From Planctomycetota bacterium (GTDB taxonomy: Bacteria; Planctomycetota; Phycisphaerae; UBA1845; Fen-1342), in NCBI GenBank assembly GCA_018814045.1, contig JAHJAR010000141.1, forward strand, positions 1-35,576: a stretch of DNA of 35,576 nucleotides, in the 5' to 3' direction. Positions within the stretch are counted from its first letter, which is position 1, and each line of letters begins with the position of its first letter. A program made the translations under genes and the position numbers. This document shows positions 8,633 to 17,796 of the stretch, in pieces. The notes beneath the pieces are model-generated. The model saw only the letters and a list, made by a program, of their open reading frames with translations. It did no database searches and was not told where the DNA came from.

Positions 8633-9129
8633 ATCACTCTGCGGTTCAAACGGGGGGCTCCCGGCGCCGAGCTTACCGCCTGAGTTGCGGCTACTTGGCG
8701 CCGAGGAACCACGAGTATGCCCACCGTCGTCATGGTCAACAGCGCCAGGATCACCAGGATCACCAGGCCCGCCTTCCGATACAGCCGGAATCACTGTGGG
8801 TTGCGGGCCTGCGATCACAAACGCGAGACCAATCTGCACGCCTTCCAGATCAGGCCCCGGCGGGTAGTCAGCCAGCCCCCCGTCAGTGGCACCACGACAT
8901 CACCATTCTCAGAGAAAACGCTGGCAGCGCTCGATTACGGAGGATGCTCGTTCCGTCAGACCCCGTTGTGAGCTTCCAACCCTGAAATACCCCCACAGCG
9001 GGTTACGCTGCCACACTCCCCGTCGTAAGCGGACCGCTTTCAACACACCTGACACCACGCTATAATGCGCCACTCTGAAACTGTGGCGCGGGCGGCGTGG
9101 CGGCCGCCGCCGGGAAGGACTCAAAAACC
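8633..9129. other. Intergenic stretch, no convincing gene
   Basis: Holds the promoter and 5' leader of the downstream phosphohydrolase at its right end. On the minus strand 8695-8838 encodes short hydrophobic peptides in two frames (QIGLAFVIAG, and AGLVILVILALLTM followed by VPRRQ), separated by a stop and a frame change. This could be the relic of a membrane protein, but there is no intact start, SD or single frame. Confidence 0.4.
9038..9089 (+). promoter_or_regulatory. Promoter and 5' leader hairpin of the AlkP-superfamily gene
   Basis: A consensus -10 TATAAT sits at 9061-9066. The best -35 at 17-bp spacing, TTTCAA (9038-9043), is weak. Directly after the -10, 9067-9073 (GCGCCAC) pairs perfectly with 9083-9089 (GTGGCGC) around a 9-nt loop. 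The transcript would therefore begin at or within a hairpin about 40 bases upstream of the start codon. Confidence 0.6.
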
Positions 9130-10818
9130 ATGAATCCTAGCGTTGCCGTGGCTACGGACGCGGTGTTTGCTGCGCAACCGCGGGCCGATCGCCCACTGAG
9201 ACCCCTGGCAGAGCGTTTCCTGATCATCGGCCTCGACGGGGCCACGTTCGATGTCCTCGATCCACTGATCGACGCTGGACGCATGCCTAATTTCAAGCGT
9301 CTGATCGATGAGGGGGTCTCGGGCGTGCTGATGTCCACCAAGCCGCCCATCACCCCCGCGGCCTGGACGACGTTCATGACTGGAAAGGGGCCCGGGCGGC
9401 ACGGGATTCTGGATTTTGAGAAATTCGACGTCAAAGCCCACACGTTGACCTTCAACAGCACGTACGAGATTCGCGAGAAGACCCTCTGGGAGATCCTGAG
9501 CGACAAGGGCCTCCGTGTCGGCAGCATCAATCTGCCGATGACCTACCCACCCAAGCCGGTCAACGGCTTCGTGATCAGCGGCTTCGAGACGCCCAGCGTC
9601 GACGCCGAGTTCACCTGGCCCCCCGACTTGAAGAAAGACATCCTCCGCGAGATCCCAGACTACGACTACCGCACCAACTGGCGCCGCAAGGCCTTCGGCG
9701 GCGACGCGCTGCTGGCCGAAAACCTGGGCTACATCTCCAGGAGCTTCGAGCAGGGTTGGCACCTGACGCACTATTGCGGCGAGAAGTACGGCTGGGAAGT
9801 CTTGATGGTCTTGTTCAAGTTCGTCGACAACCTCCAGCACAAGGCCTGGCGCTACCTGGACCCGCGCACCTGCGACCGCTACCCGCGCCGGGCCGAAATG
9901 GCCGCTGAGTGCTTCACGCGGCTCGACGATGTGCTCGGCAAGCTGTTCGCCTACGCCGACGAACACAACGCCACCGTCCTGATCATGTCTGACCACGGGC
10001 ACGGCAGCCTGGACGGCAAAGCCCAGCCGAATCTGCTGCTCAGAGACTGGGGCTACCTGGCTTTGCGCAGCGGCTGGCAGCAGGCCGGGACCCGCGCCAC
10101 GTACTGGCTGCACCGCCTGACCAAGGGCAAAGCCACGCGTTTCGAACAGGGCAGCCGCGGCATCGAGACCGATCTGGCCGTCGATTGGTCGCGCACCAAG
10201 GCCTGCGTGATGCACGCCGGCATCTACGGCAATCTGTACATCAACCTCAAGGGCCGCGGTCCGTATGGCATCGTCGACCCGGCTGATTACGAATCGCTCC
10301 GGGACGAGCTGGCTGAACGGCTGCGCGCCGCAAAGACGCGCGACAAGCACGGGCGCGAAATCACCATCTTCCCAGAAGTCTACAAGACCGAAGAGCTGTA
10401 TGACTGTAGTCGCGAAGACAACCCCGACCTGCCCGACCTGTTGCTGGCCCCCGCCCCGGGCCTGGCGGTAGTGCGCAAGATCCGCCGACAGCGCGCCGTC
10501 CGCTGGTGCTCGTCCGGCCGCCTGGAAGGTACCCACCGCGTTGAAGGCATCGTCGCGCTGCGCGGCCCCGCGGTTTGCCGCGGTGAGCGCATCGAGGCGA
10601 ACATCGTCGATATCGCGCCGACCGTGCTGGCCGGCCTCGGACTGCGCGTGCCGGTCGATATGGAGGGCCAGGTGATGCGGCAGGCCTTCACGACCGACCC
10701 GGTGGTCGAGCGCGAACCCCCGCTCAAGAAGATCGCCGAAGAGCACGGCGAGGTCTACACCGAAGAGGAACGCAAGGCTCTCGAAGAGCGCCTCAGCGAT
10801 CTCGGGTATCTGGAGTAG
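9130..10818 (+). CDS. AlkP-superfamily phosphohydrolase/phosphodiesterase (COG3379-like)
   Basis: 562 aa from the ATG at 9130, chosen because GGAAGGA lies about ten bases upstream; an in-frame GTG at 9097 would only add an Ala-rich leader. The metal-binding start LIIGLDGATFDVLDPL is followed by MPNFKRLIDEG and the nucleophile motif TPAAWTTFMTGKGPGRHGI. The second metal site is IMSDHGHGSLDG, and a third His lies in the C-terminal half. These order as in type I phosphodiesterase/nucleotide pyrophosphatase-like proteins. There is no signal peptide, so it is probably cytoplasmic. Substrate unknown; members of this group are often annotated as phosphohydrolase/phosphomutase. The C-terminus EEERKALEERLSDLGYLE is a common ending among bacterial sulfatase-like proteins. 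A 605-aa antisense ORF over it is a shadow. Confidence 0.85.
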   Translation: MNPSVAVATDAVFAAQPRADRPLRPLAERFLIIGLDGATFDVLDPLIDAGRMPNFKRLIDEGVSGVLMSTKPPITPAAWTTFMTGKGPGRHGILDFEKFDVKAHTLTFNSTYEIREKTLWEILSDKGLRVGSINLPMTYPPKPVNGFVISGFETPSVDAEFTWPPDLKKDILREIPDYDYRTNWRRKAFGGDALLAENLGYISRSFEQGWHLTHYCGEKYGWEVLMVLFKFVDNLQHKAWRYLDPRTCDRYPRRAEMAAECFTRLDDVLGKLFAYADEHNATVLIMSDHGHGSLDGKAQPNLLLRDWGYLALRSGWQQAGTRATYWLHRLTKGKATRFEQGSRGIETDLAVDWSRTKACVMHAGIYGNLYINLKGRGPYGIVDPADYESLRDELAERLRAAKTRDKHGREITIFPEVYKTEELYDCSREDNPDLPDLLLAPAPGLAVVRKIRRQRAVRWCSSGRLEGTHRVEGIVALRGPAVCRGERIEANIVDIAPTVLAGLGLRVPVDMEGQVMRQAFTTDPVVEREPPLKKIAEEHGEVYTEEERKALEERLSDLGYLE

Positions 10819-10885
10819 CAGACCCAAAGCTGCCTTACGTGGTTCACACGCACGCCGCGGTGGACGGGCCACAGCAGCTTCAATA

Positions 10886-10962
10886 CTGACGTAGCGTCCG
10901 GGCTCAACAGCGAACGCAGGGCGTGAGTACGTCAGCAACGACCGCGGCCGGGTCCGGCCGCG
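10886..10962. terminator. Intergenic inverted repeats between convergent genes
   Basis: CTGACGTA (10886-10893) has an exact inverse at 10928-10935. Just beyond, CGCGGCCGG (10943-10951) faces CCGGCCGCG (10954-10962) with a 2-bp centre. They lie between the stop of the + strand phosphohydrolase and the stop of the - strand AsmA-like gene. A transcription-ending role is likely from position, but there is no T-tract. Confidence 0.4.
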
Positions 10963-10972
10963 ATACTTGCAG

Positions 10973-13900
10973 CTAACCCCCCTGGCCGTCCTCCCCTAAC
11001 AGGGCCTTCAGCGGCGCGGTCAGGTTGTGCAGTTGTTCCGTGCTGACGTGCGGGTTGGCCACGGTGCCGGTTACGCGGTACTGCATCAGCTCCTGCCCCG
11101 CACTTTCCAACAGATCACTCAACACCGCGATGCGCGGCCAGTGCTTCGGATGCGCGCCCAGCAGCGTCAGATTGATGCTGTCGTCCGGCATGTTCCAGCT
11201 TCCCTCGCCAATCAGTCGCAGATCCCGGCTCTGGATTTCCACGCGCGTCAGCTTCAGCTCCGACCCCTCCCACACAAAACGCAACTCCGCCAGGTCGAGT
11301 GCGTCATCGATTGAACGGTTCGCCCGGCGGCTGGCCTCGGCCACGGACGCCAGAACCGGCGTCCGCGGGAAGGACGCGCCGCGCACGCGCAGTTCTCCTC
11401 CGCCGCGCCGGCTCGCATTGTCGCCGCTGAGACCGCGCAGGAAGACACGTCCATCGAGGCGCCCCTGACGCGGCGTGGGCTGCGCGCTGGCCGTGCGGGC
11501 CACAAACTGCTCGATACTCAGATCGTGCAGCGTCAGAGATATTTCGTAGGCCCCACTCGCCGGATCGACACGGGCCAGACCGAGCACCTCCCCGGCGCAG
11601 ATTCGACCGCGCAGATCGCGCAGCTCTATCCACGGCTCGCCCGGTTTGTGCGTGATCTTGCCTTCGCAACGCTCGATGTCACGACCGGCGAGCTGACCCG
11701 CGGCTATACCAAACTCCCCCGCCACCGCGACCTCGCCGTCGGCGCGCACCGTGCAATCGCCCCGCAATTCCCCACTGAAACCTGTCAGGGCCAGACCCAG
11801 GTGCAAGTCGGCCTCCTCGAGCGACAGTTGCCCCGCGATGTCCCACTCCCGCCCATCGGTGCTCGTCATGCGCACATGGTCCAGCGTGGCATGCACGCGC
11901 CCCTTGGGCGCCATCCGGCGCAACAGGTCGGAGAACTTGCCCGGCATGGCCTCGATCAGGTTCGGGCAGAACGCCAGCTCCTGTGCAGTTACGCTCAGGT
12001 CTGACCATTTGTCGCCCGCCCGCCCGCCACCGTGGCCGCTGACCCGGATCTTCCCCCGCCCGCGGTACGTGGCTTCCGCCAGATGCAGGTCGAATTCGTC
12101 CGCACGCAGCGTCAAGTGTGCCAGAACCTCGTCCAACTCGAGCGGCAGTGGCCGCGGCTTCATGCGCGCCGCGGTGAGCGTGATATCGAGCGCTTGGCGG
12201 TTCTCGTCGCCGCCCGTGTCGACCGGCCGAAAATGGGCCGAGATCCGTCCGGGGCCGGCCAGCCCCAGCGCCTCGCCGACGTCGGCCCAGCACCCGGGGA
12301 CAACCTGGCGGATGAGCTGCTCCATCTCGGCGTCGCCGGCCCGCAGGTCAAGCTTGACCGGCTGCCCCTGGTCGAAACCCGCCGGCAACGTACCCGCCGC
12401 TTCCAGCCAGGCCGCGTCGCTACGGGCGGAGAATGAGACGATTTCCTGCGCGCCGCCCCGCGATGCGATCCAGCCCTGCGTGTCCTGCCAGGGCCGCGCT
12501 GGCGCGAAACTGCCCAGCACACCGTCCTTGATCCGGACGACATGGCGAGCGTCACGGCTGTCGAACAGCCCGGCGCCGTGGATGCGGCCCCACACGTCAC
12601 CGCGACCGCGAAACGTGAGCCCACTCTGTACAGCCGCTGGCATGTCGGCTGTCGCGGACGGAAGAGCGTCTGGCGCTGCTGCGTTGGCCGCGCCGGCCAG
12701 CACCGCTTGCGGCGCTGCTGTGAACGTCCGCTCGATCAGCACGTCCGCCGCCTCGACGTGGAGATCGGTCTCCGGCGGCTCGCCCGGCCGGCGCGCATCG
12801 ATTGTCCCGGCCAGGCCCACACCCGCACCGTCCAGGTACCCGTGCAGATCATGCACGGTAACCAGGCCACTCTCGACTGTGATCCGCCCGTCGGCGTACT
12901 CCAGCCGCTGCCCCTCCCCTGCGGACAGACTGCCGCTCAGTAGCTGCGTCTCGACACGCACACGGGTGGGCATCCCGCCGACGCCGGGCGTGCTTTCCGC
13001 GCGCTGAATCGTCGCCCGCACGTCGCACAACCCGCGCGGGGCGGCGCTGTCCCACAGCCTCTTGTAGTCGGGGGGCAGCGCCGTGTAGAGGGCGTTGTCC
13101 AGGGCGATGGACCGACCTTGAACGTCGAGCGTCAATCCCGCATGCCGCCGGGTGTGGTTGACGCGTCCGCTGACCAGAACCCAACCGGACCCGTGTCGCC
13201 CACGCAGGTCTTCGATGACTATCCCCCCCGGCGAGAATCGAAACTTCCCCCGCACATCATCCACATCGTACGGAAACCGGAAGTACCGCGCCCGCACGCC
13301 CAGCGCCTCCACCTCGCCGCTCAATGTCAGACCCACCGCGCTCTGCTCCGTGCGCTGCACCAGGAAGTGCATGTTCGCCGGCCCGTGCGGGCGGTAGTCC
13401 CGGAAGAAACACTGCATCGCGAACGGCAACCGCGCCGAACTGACGAACGCCGGGTAATCTTCGGCGGTCGGGAACTCGAGCGCGTCGATCCGCAGCTCAG
13501 CCCGCTCCAACCAGCGGGCGTAGCTCGCCGGCTCACCACCCGCGACCGACTGACCGGTGGCACCGTCGGGTTGCCGCTGAAACGCCTGTGTGAGGTTCGC
13601 CGCGAGCGAGAACCGGGCCGCCGAGTCGTTCACCCGTCCTGAGCCATCCAGCGCGAGTCGATGCTCACGGATGGTCAACAGTGCCTCAGCCCCGGTCACC
13701 TGGACGAAACGCTCCGCGGGGGGCACGTTGGCCTGCTCGTCTTCGACGGCAAGTGATAGTGACAGGTCGGCCAGGCGCATCTCGGCTGACTTCACCATCT
13801 GCAAGGGGTCGATCGCGTCTCCACCCGCTGTGGTCTGCTCCGTGTCGATGACCAGGTGATCCACCCGCAGCCGCCCCCTTGGGCCAAGGTCGCCGACCGC

Positions 13901-14719
13901 CCGGGTCATCGTGCTTGGCAAACGCAGCGCCAGCGTTTCGAGGTCGAGCCAATCCAGCCGCGCTGCCAGCCCGTCCGGGCGGCAGCGCAGCTCTGCCAGG
14001 CACTCGGCGCTGTGGTCAGCTCCGGTGCGATACAGCCGCAGCACATACCCTGCCGCGTCTGACGCCGGTTCGCCCGTGGCATCAATCACCCAGCGCCGCG
14101 CCAGGCGCGGGGCCGCAGCGCTCACGTCGAACAACTGTACGTCCCCACGCTCGAGCACCACGCGCGGCCAGGCCGAGCCGGCGGCAAGAAACTCCCGCGC
14201 GCGCCGCAGGTCGTCCCCGCTGATCACCAGAGCGGACTCGCACGGTTCAGTGGCGGCGATGGCGGCCGGCAATGTTGAGCTGGCCAGCGTGACGCTCAGT
14301 CCGCGGGCATTCACTTCCGTAGGCCGGATCTTGCCACGTAGAAGCGCGAGCAGATCGCAGCGAAGATACCCGCGGGCCAGATGCGCGGCCACCGGCCGAC
14401 CGGGCACATTGACCAAGGCGGCGACGGCTGAGCCGGCTTCGGCCGACACGGCCAGCTCCGTCACAACCAGACCGCTCCGCAACGAGTAGGACACCTCCCC
14501 CAGCTCGATCGGCACCAACCCGATCCGGCGCAACCCCCCCATGACCTCCGCCCGCAAGCGCGTCGGGCTGGTGAAGTAGCGATAGCTGCCTCCCAGTCCG
14601 ATCGCGAGCGTCAGCAGGCCCCCACAAACCAGCCACGGCCACCGACGTGCTCGTTTCACCTTTGCTAGTGAACGCTCCTTCCCTGGCTGCGTTGCTTGTG
14701 GTGCGCCGGCGGCTGGCAT
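10973..14719 (-). CDS. Large AsmA-like envelope protein (AsmA_2/TamB-related)
   Basis: 1248 aa with one N-terminal transmembrane anchor (about 28-47, after RARRW); the rest is predicted beta-rich and extracytoplasmic. The C-terminal 200 residues look like an AsmA C-terminal domain: ELRFVWEGSELKLTRVEIQS, then LRLIGEGSWNMPDDSINLTL, then YRVTGTVANPHVSTEQ. The middle is built of repeated strands such as LHVEAADVLIERTF and IEDLRGRHGSGWVLVSGRV. AsmA/TamB-like proteins bridge the inner and outer membranes and are linked to lipid transfer and outer-membrane homeostasis; this role is inferred. The start codon is uncertain: ATG 14719 lacks an SD, and a GTG at 14659 lies downstream of GGAAGGAG at long spacing. 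Only 43 bases separate it from the upstream kinase gene, suggesting one transcript. Confidence 0.7.
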   Translation of the reverse strand: MPAAGAPQATQPGKERSLAKVKRARRWPWLVCGGLLTLAIGLGGSYRYFTSPTRLRAEVMGGLRRIGLVPIELGEVSYSLRSGLVVTELAVSAEAGSAVAALVNVPGRPVAAHLARGYLRCDLLALLRGKIRPTEVNARGLSVTLASSTLPAAIAATEPCESALVISGDDLRRAREFLAAGSAWPRVVLERGDVQLFDVSAAAPRLARRWVIDATGEPASDAAGYVLRLYRTGADHSAECLAELRCRPDGLAARLDWLDLETLALRLPSTMTRAVGDLGPRGRLRVDHLVIDTEQTTAGGDAIDPLQMVKSAEMRLADLSLSLAVEDEQANVPPAERFVQVTGAEALLTIREHRLALDGSGRVNDSAARFSLAANLTQAFQRQPDGATGQSVAGGEPASYARWLERAELRIDALEFPTAEDYPAFVSSARLPFAMQCFFRDYRPHGPANMHFLVQRTEQSAVGLTLSGEVEALGVRARYFRFPYDVDDVRGKFRFSPGGIVIEDLRGRHGSGWVLVSGRVNHTRRHAGLTLDVQGRSIALDNALYTALPPDYKRLWDSAAPRGLCDVRATIQRAESTPGVGGMPTRVRVETQLLSGSLSAGEGQRLEYADGRITVESGLVTVHDLHGYLDGAGVGLAGTIDARRPGEPPETDLHVEAADVLIERTFTAAPQAVLAGAANAAAPDALPSATADMPAAVQSGLTFRGRGDVWGRIHGAGLFDSRDARHVVRIKDGVLGSFAPARPWQDTQGWIASRGGAQEIVSFSARSDAAWLEAAGTLPAGFDQGQPVKLDLRAGDAEMEQLIRQVVPGCWADVGEALGLAGPGRISAHFRPVDTGGDENRQALDITLTAARMKPRPLPLELDEVLAHLTLRADEFDLHLAEATYRGRGKIRVSGHGGGRAGDKWSDLSVTAQELAFCPNLIEAMPGKFSDLLRRMAPKGRVHATLDHVRMTSTDGREWDIAGQLSLEEADLHLGLALTGFSGELRGDCTVRADGEVAVAGEFGIAAGQLAGRDIERCEGKITHKPGEPWIELRDLRGRICAGEVLGLARVDPASGAYEISLTLHDLSIEQFVARTASAQPTPRQGRLDGRVFLRGLSGDNASRRGGGELRVRGASFPRTPVLASVAEASRRANRSIDDALDLAELRFVWEGSELKLTRVEIQSRDLRLIGEGSWNMPDDSINLTLLGAHPKHWPRIAVLSDLLESAGQELMQYRVTGTVANPHVSTEQLHNLTAPLKALLGEDGQGG

Positions 14720-14762
14720 GCCCCTATTGTGTCACGACCGCACGCGGCAAGGAAGCACGCAC

Positions 14763-17093
14763 TCATGAACCGGGACGACCTGCCTCTGCCGTCCCAGGAG
14801 CCGGCCGGAGAATCACGTGCGCCACCGTGCCCTCGCCCGGCTGACTCTCGAACCAGATCCGCCCCCCGTGCGCTTCAACGATTCGGTGCGCCCGGGGCAG
14901 CCCCAACCCCCGCCCGCGGCCGGCCGCCCGGTGCGAGAAGAACGGGTCAAACGCCCGTTGAAGTACCGCCGGCTCCATCCCACATCCCGTGTCCTGCACG
15001 AGCACCTCGATCGAATCATTCGCCAAACCCAGGCGGCAGGTGACCGTCATGCTGCCATCCGTCTCGGCCACGGCGTCTTCCGCGTTGGCAACCAGCTCGT
15101 GGAAGACGGTCTTAAGTTGGTCGCGATCACCGTGTACAGCGGGCAACGGACGAGCCTCGCCGGCATCCAGCGGCTCGAGCATGAAACGCTCTTCAGGTAG
15201 CCCCGACCGTTCCAGCCACTCGGCGCGGACCCTGGCCAGCAACGCCGCCAGATCAACCGCCTCCAGTCGCGGCGGGCGCGGGCGCGCGAAGTCCATCAAC
15301 TCCGTGACGATCCGGCTGCACTCGTGCGCCTTATCATGGATCAGTTGCAGCGAGCGCTGCATCTCCGGATCTTCAATGCGCTGCTGTAACATCTGGGCGC
15401 GACCGGAAATGACGGTCAACGGGCTGTTCAGCTCGTGCGCCGCTCCGGCGGACATTTCGGCGATCATCGACAGCGTGCGCGAACGCAGCAGTTCCAACTG
15501 CATCTGCTGGAGACGACGGTTGGTGTCTGCGAGGTCGTCCGATAACCTCCGCGCGGTGGCCTGCGCGTTGGCGCGACTAAGGGCCAGCCCCAGGCTGGCC
15601 ATGAACGACCGCAAGTCGTCGGCCTCACTGGAAATACGAGCGCGCTCGTCAGCCTCCGACGAGAACACGATTCCGCCGCTGATGCGCCCATCGCGCACGA
15701 TCGGCAACAGCCAGGCGTCACCGCTACCCAGGTTGTTCGCCGCCGGCTCGAACACTGGCCGCAGCGGCTGCGGCAACCGTGTCAGCAGTGCATCCAGGCA
15801 ATCACCCGGATCACGCAGCCACGCGACGAGCTCCGGCGAGGGACGCATCGTCCGGCTACCACCCTCCCCGGGGCGGCCACTCACCCAGCACATGTCCACC
15901 GCGGCATCATTCTCCCGCAAACCGAACGTGGCCAGGCACTGGCGCTGCAAAGCCACCGCCGCCGCTTCGGTCATCGCCGCCACTACTTCGGGCAACTCCG
16001 CCGATGCCCCCAACTTGCGGTCAAACCGAGTGATCGACCGGAAAAACCGTGCCCCAGCCGCCAAGCCTCGGTTACTGGCGACCAGATCCGAATTGAGACG
16101 CCCCAGCTCGGCGTTGGCCTCCGTCAGCGCCTTCAAATAGAGCGAATCCGGTGTGGCGTGATCAAGTCCGAGCAGTTCGGCTTGCTCGGCCACGTCGGTC
16201 ATCAACGACCGTAACATGTCCTCGAGGTCTTTGGCCGAGAACTCCAGCCGCTTGGCCATCTGGGCCGAGTGTTCGTAGAACACGTAGTTGCCCGAGTAGC
16301 CGATCCGCTGCTCACGCGCAAGAACGTCGGCGATTTGCACCAAGCTTATCAGCCGAGGCGCGCGCACGCTGGACGGCAGCGCCTCTGCCGCCAGGTGGTG
16401 CAGCCACACTACTTCCTGCAGATACGCCGGCAGGTTCCAACGTTCGGTCAGTCGCCGCCCAGCGATGGTGTGATCGACGCCCAGGACCGCCCGCTCCTCG
16501 TCGGCGATATCGCCGCGCGTGTGGTCCGCTTGCGTCGCGATGCGCTCATACGCCTTCGGAAACACCGCGTCCAGAGCAACCTTGCCCAGATCGTGCAGCA
16601 GACCGGCCACGAAGGCCAGCTCGGGCTCAACCCCGAGCTCGCGCCGCGCCGCTGCCAGCCGCCGCGCCCCGCAGGCCACGGCCAGGGCGTGCTTCCAGAA
16701 CTCGGATCGGTCGAAAGCCTGGTGGTTCGGCTCGAGTTTCGCAGTCGCCGGGCGGCTGCTCGCGAAACAGTCGAAGACCTTGACCGACAGCACGATGCTG
16801 CGAATTGCTGAGAAACCCAGTAGAACGACGGCCTTGTCCAGCGTGCCGATGGGCGCGCGCACGCCGCTGCCCGCCGAATTGGCCATGGACAGGATTTTCG
16901 CGGTCAGTGACTGGTCGGCGCGCAGTACTTCGACGACATCCTTGGCGTTGCTGCTGTCGTCACAGGTGACTTGCAGCAGTTTCACCGCAACCGGCGCCAA
17001 CGTCGGCAGGCTGTTCAGGTGGGTCAGTACCAGTTCCGGATGAGGTGCCGGCGCGGCGTCCGGAACGGTTCCCGATGCGCGCGAATTAGTCAC
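14763..17093 (-). CDS. HDOD-GAF-histidine kinase hybrid sensor
   Basis: 776 aa. An HDOD domain spans about 20-250 (LNSLPTLAPVAVKLL, ADQSLTAKILSMANSA, AGLLHDLGKVALD, DHTIAGRRL, VVWLHH). A GAF-like region follows (about 350-505), then a coiled linker (512-540). The kinase core has H-box MSAGAAHELNSPLTVISGRA (His553), N-box FHELVANAEDAV, G1 DTGCGM (701-706) and G2 GRGRGLGLPRAHRIVEAHGG. No transmembrane segments, so it is a soluble cytoplasmic sensor. It starts with GTG at 17093, overlapping the upstream regulator's stop by 8 bases, so the two are translationally coupled and probably form a cognate pair. HDOD domains usually sit in regulatory or c-di-GMP proteins; fusion to a histidine kinase is less common. 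The signal is unknown. Confidence 0.9.
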   Translation of the reverse strand: MTNSRASGTVPDAAPAPHPELVLTHLNSLPTLAPVAVKLLQVTCDDSSNAKDVVEVLRADQSLTAKILSMANSAGSGVRAPIGTLDKAVVLLGFSAIRSIVLSVKVFDCFASSRPATAKLEPNHQAFDRSEFWKHALAVACGARRLAAARRELGVEPELAFVAGLLHDLGKVALDAVFPKAYERIATQADHTRGDIADEERAVLGVDHTIAGRRLTERWNLPAYLQEVVWLHHLAAEALPSSVRAPRLISLVQIADVLAREQRIGYSGNYVFYEHSAQMAKRLEFSAKDLEDMLRSLMTDVAEQAELLGLDHATPDSLYLKALTEANAELGRLNSDLVASNRGLAAGARFFRSITRFDRKLGASAELPEVVAAMTEAAAVALQRQCLATFGLRENDAAVDMCWVSGRPGEGGSRTMRPSPELVAWLRDPGDCLDALLTRLPQPLRPVFEPAANNLGSGDAWLLPIVRDGRISGGIVFSSEADERARISSEADDLRSFMASLGLALSRANAQATARRLSDDLADTNRRLQQMQLELLRSRTLSMIAEMSAGAAHELNSPLTVISGRAQMLQQRIEDPEMQRSLQLIHDKAHECSRIVTELMDFARPRPPRLEAVDLAALLARVRAEWLERSGLPEERFMLEPLDAGEARPLPAVHGDRDQLKTVFHELVANAEDAVAETDGSMTVTCRLGLANDSIEVLVQDTGCGMEPAVLQRAFDPFFSHRAAGRGRGLGLPRAHRIVEAHGGRIWFESQPGEGTVAHVILRPAPGTAEAGRPGS

Positions 17094-17679
17094 GAACCAG
17101 TTCCGTAATCTTGGTCACGAGTTGCTCGATACTGAAGGGCTTTTGCAGAAAGTCGTCGGCGCCACTCTCCAACAGCTCTTCCACATCCTCGCGCTTAACC
17201 ACGCCCGAGACGATGATGATCCGCACACTCTGCAATGTCACGTCGGCCCTGATCGTGCGGCAGACCATGTTCCCGTTTATGTCCGGCAACATGTAGTCGA
17301 GTACGATAACATCCGGCCGGAACTCCTTCGTGCGCATGCCCGCATCGAAACCGGTCGACGCCGTCTGGACCTCGAAGCGCCCGTCGCGCTCGAGTAATTC
17401 CACCAGCATCTCCACGATGGCCGGATCGTCATCGACCACCAACACCCGCGTCTTGCCCATCTCGAGCTGGTCGAGCGGGATGTTGTGCTCTTTCATGAAC
17501 TGGATCAGGCTCTCGCGTGGAATGCGCCGAAACCGTGAACCGGGCACGCGAAAACCCCGTAGCCGACCCGCGTCAAAACAACGGATGACCGTTTGCTGAC
17601 TGACCTTGCAAATCTCGGCCACCTCTCCAGTTGTAAAGACCCCTTTGGTGAGTGGTCGTCCGTCAGTTCTTTTAGTCAT
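17086..17679 (-). CDS. Response regulator with N-terminal excisionase/MerR-like HTH and C-terminal receiver
   Basis: 197 aa. Residues about 12-63 form a MerR/excisionase-type winged HTH (FTTGEVAEICKVSQQTVIRC, then RLRGFRVPGSRFRRIPRESL). Residues 77-195 are a receiver domain: acidic cluster VVDDDP (83-85), phospho-acceptor Asp128 in VLDYMLPD, Ser158 in IIVSG, and Lys180 in FLQKPFS. The order (DNA-binding first, receiver second) is the reverse of OmpR or NarL regulators. It is the first gene of a probable three-gene operon with the HDOD kinase and the AsmA-like protein. The SD is weak (GGGCGAG). An inverted repeat over its -10 box suggests autoregulation. Confidence 0.9.
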   Translation of the reverse strand: MTKRTDGRPLTKGVFTTGEVAEICKVSQQTVIRCFDAGRLRGFRVPGSRFRRIPRESLIQFMKEHNIPLDQLEMGKTRVLVVDDDPAIVEMLVELLERDGRFEVQTASTGFDAGMRTKEFRPDVIVLDYMLPDINGNMVCRTIRADVTLQSVRIIIVSGVVKREDVEELLESGADDFLQKPFSIEQLVTKITELVRD

Positions 17680-17706
17680 ATCTCGCCCAAAGTTTATCCA
17701 AAGTCC

Positions 17707-17746
17707 CTATATTGAATAATATAGCACATATGGGGCGTTTCGGCAA
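17707..17746 (-). promoter_or_regulatory. Promoter with palindromic operator for the regulator/kinase operon
   Basis: On the minus strand, -35 TTGCCG (17741-17746), a 17-bp spacer and -10 TATATT (17718-17723) make a good sigma70-type promoter about 40 bases before the regulator's ATG. A perfect 7-bp inverted repeat, CTATATT-GAAT-AATATAG (17707-17724), overlaps the -10 and the likely start point, a classic position for a repressor or autoregulator. Confidence 0.65.
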
Positions 17747-17776
17747 GTTTTGGGCGTCGGTTTAGGCTCTGCTTTC

Positions 17777-17796
17777 GGACGGATCAGCGTCCGTCC
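17777..17796 (-). terminator. Hairpin overlapping the mnmG stop codon
   Basis: GGACGGA (17777-17783) and TCCGTCC (17790-17796) form a perfect 7-bp stem with a 6-nt loop across the mnmG stop. There is no T-run after it on the minus strand, so termination may be weak or need help. Confidence 0.4.

Noticed and set aside
8695..8838. Possible membrane-protein gene on the minus strand
   Set aside because: Hydrophobic pieces are in different frames with a stop between and no start; kept only as a note in the intergenic entry.
9121..10938. 605-aa ORF on the minus strand
   Set aside because: Antisense to the AlkP-superfamily gene, whose metal and nucleophile motifs are intact; the antisense product has no family features.
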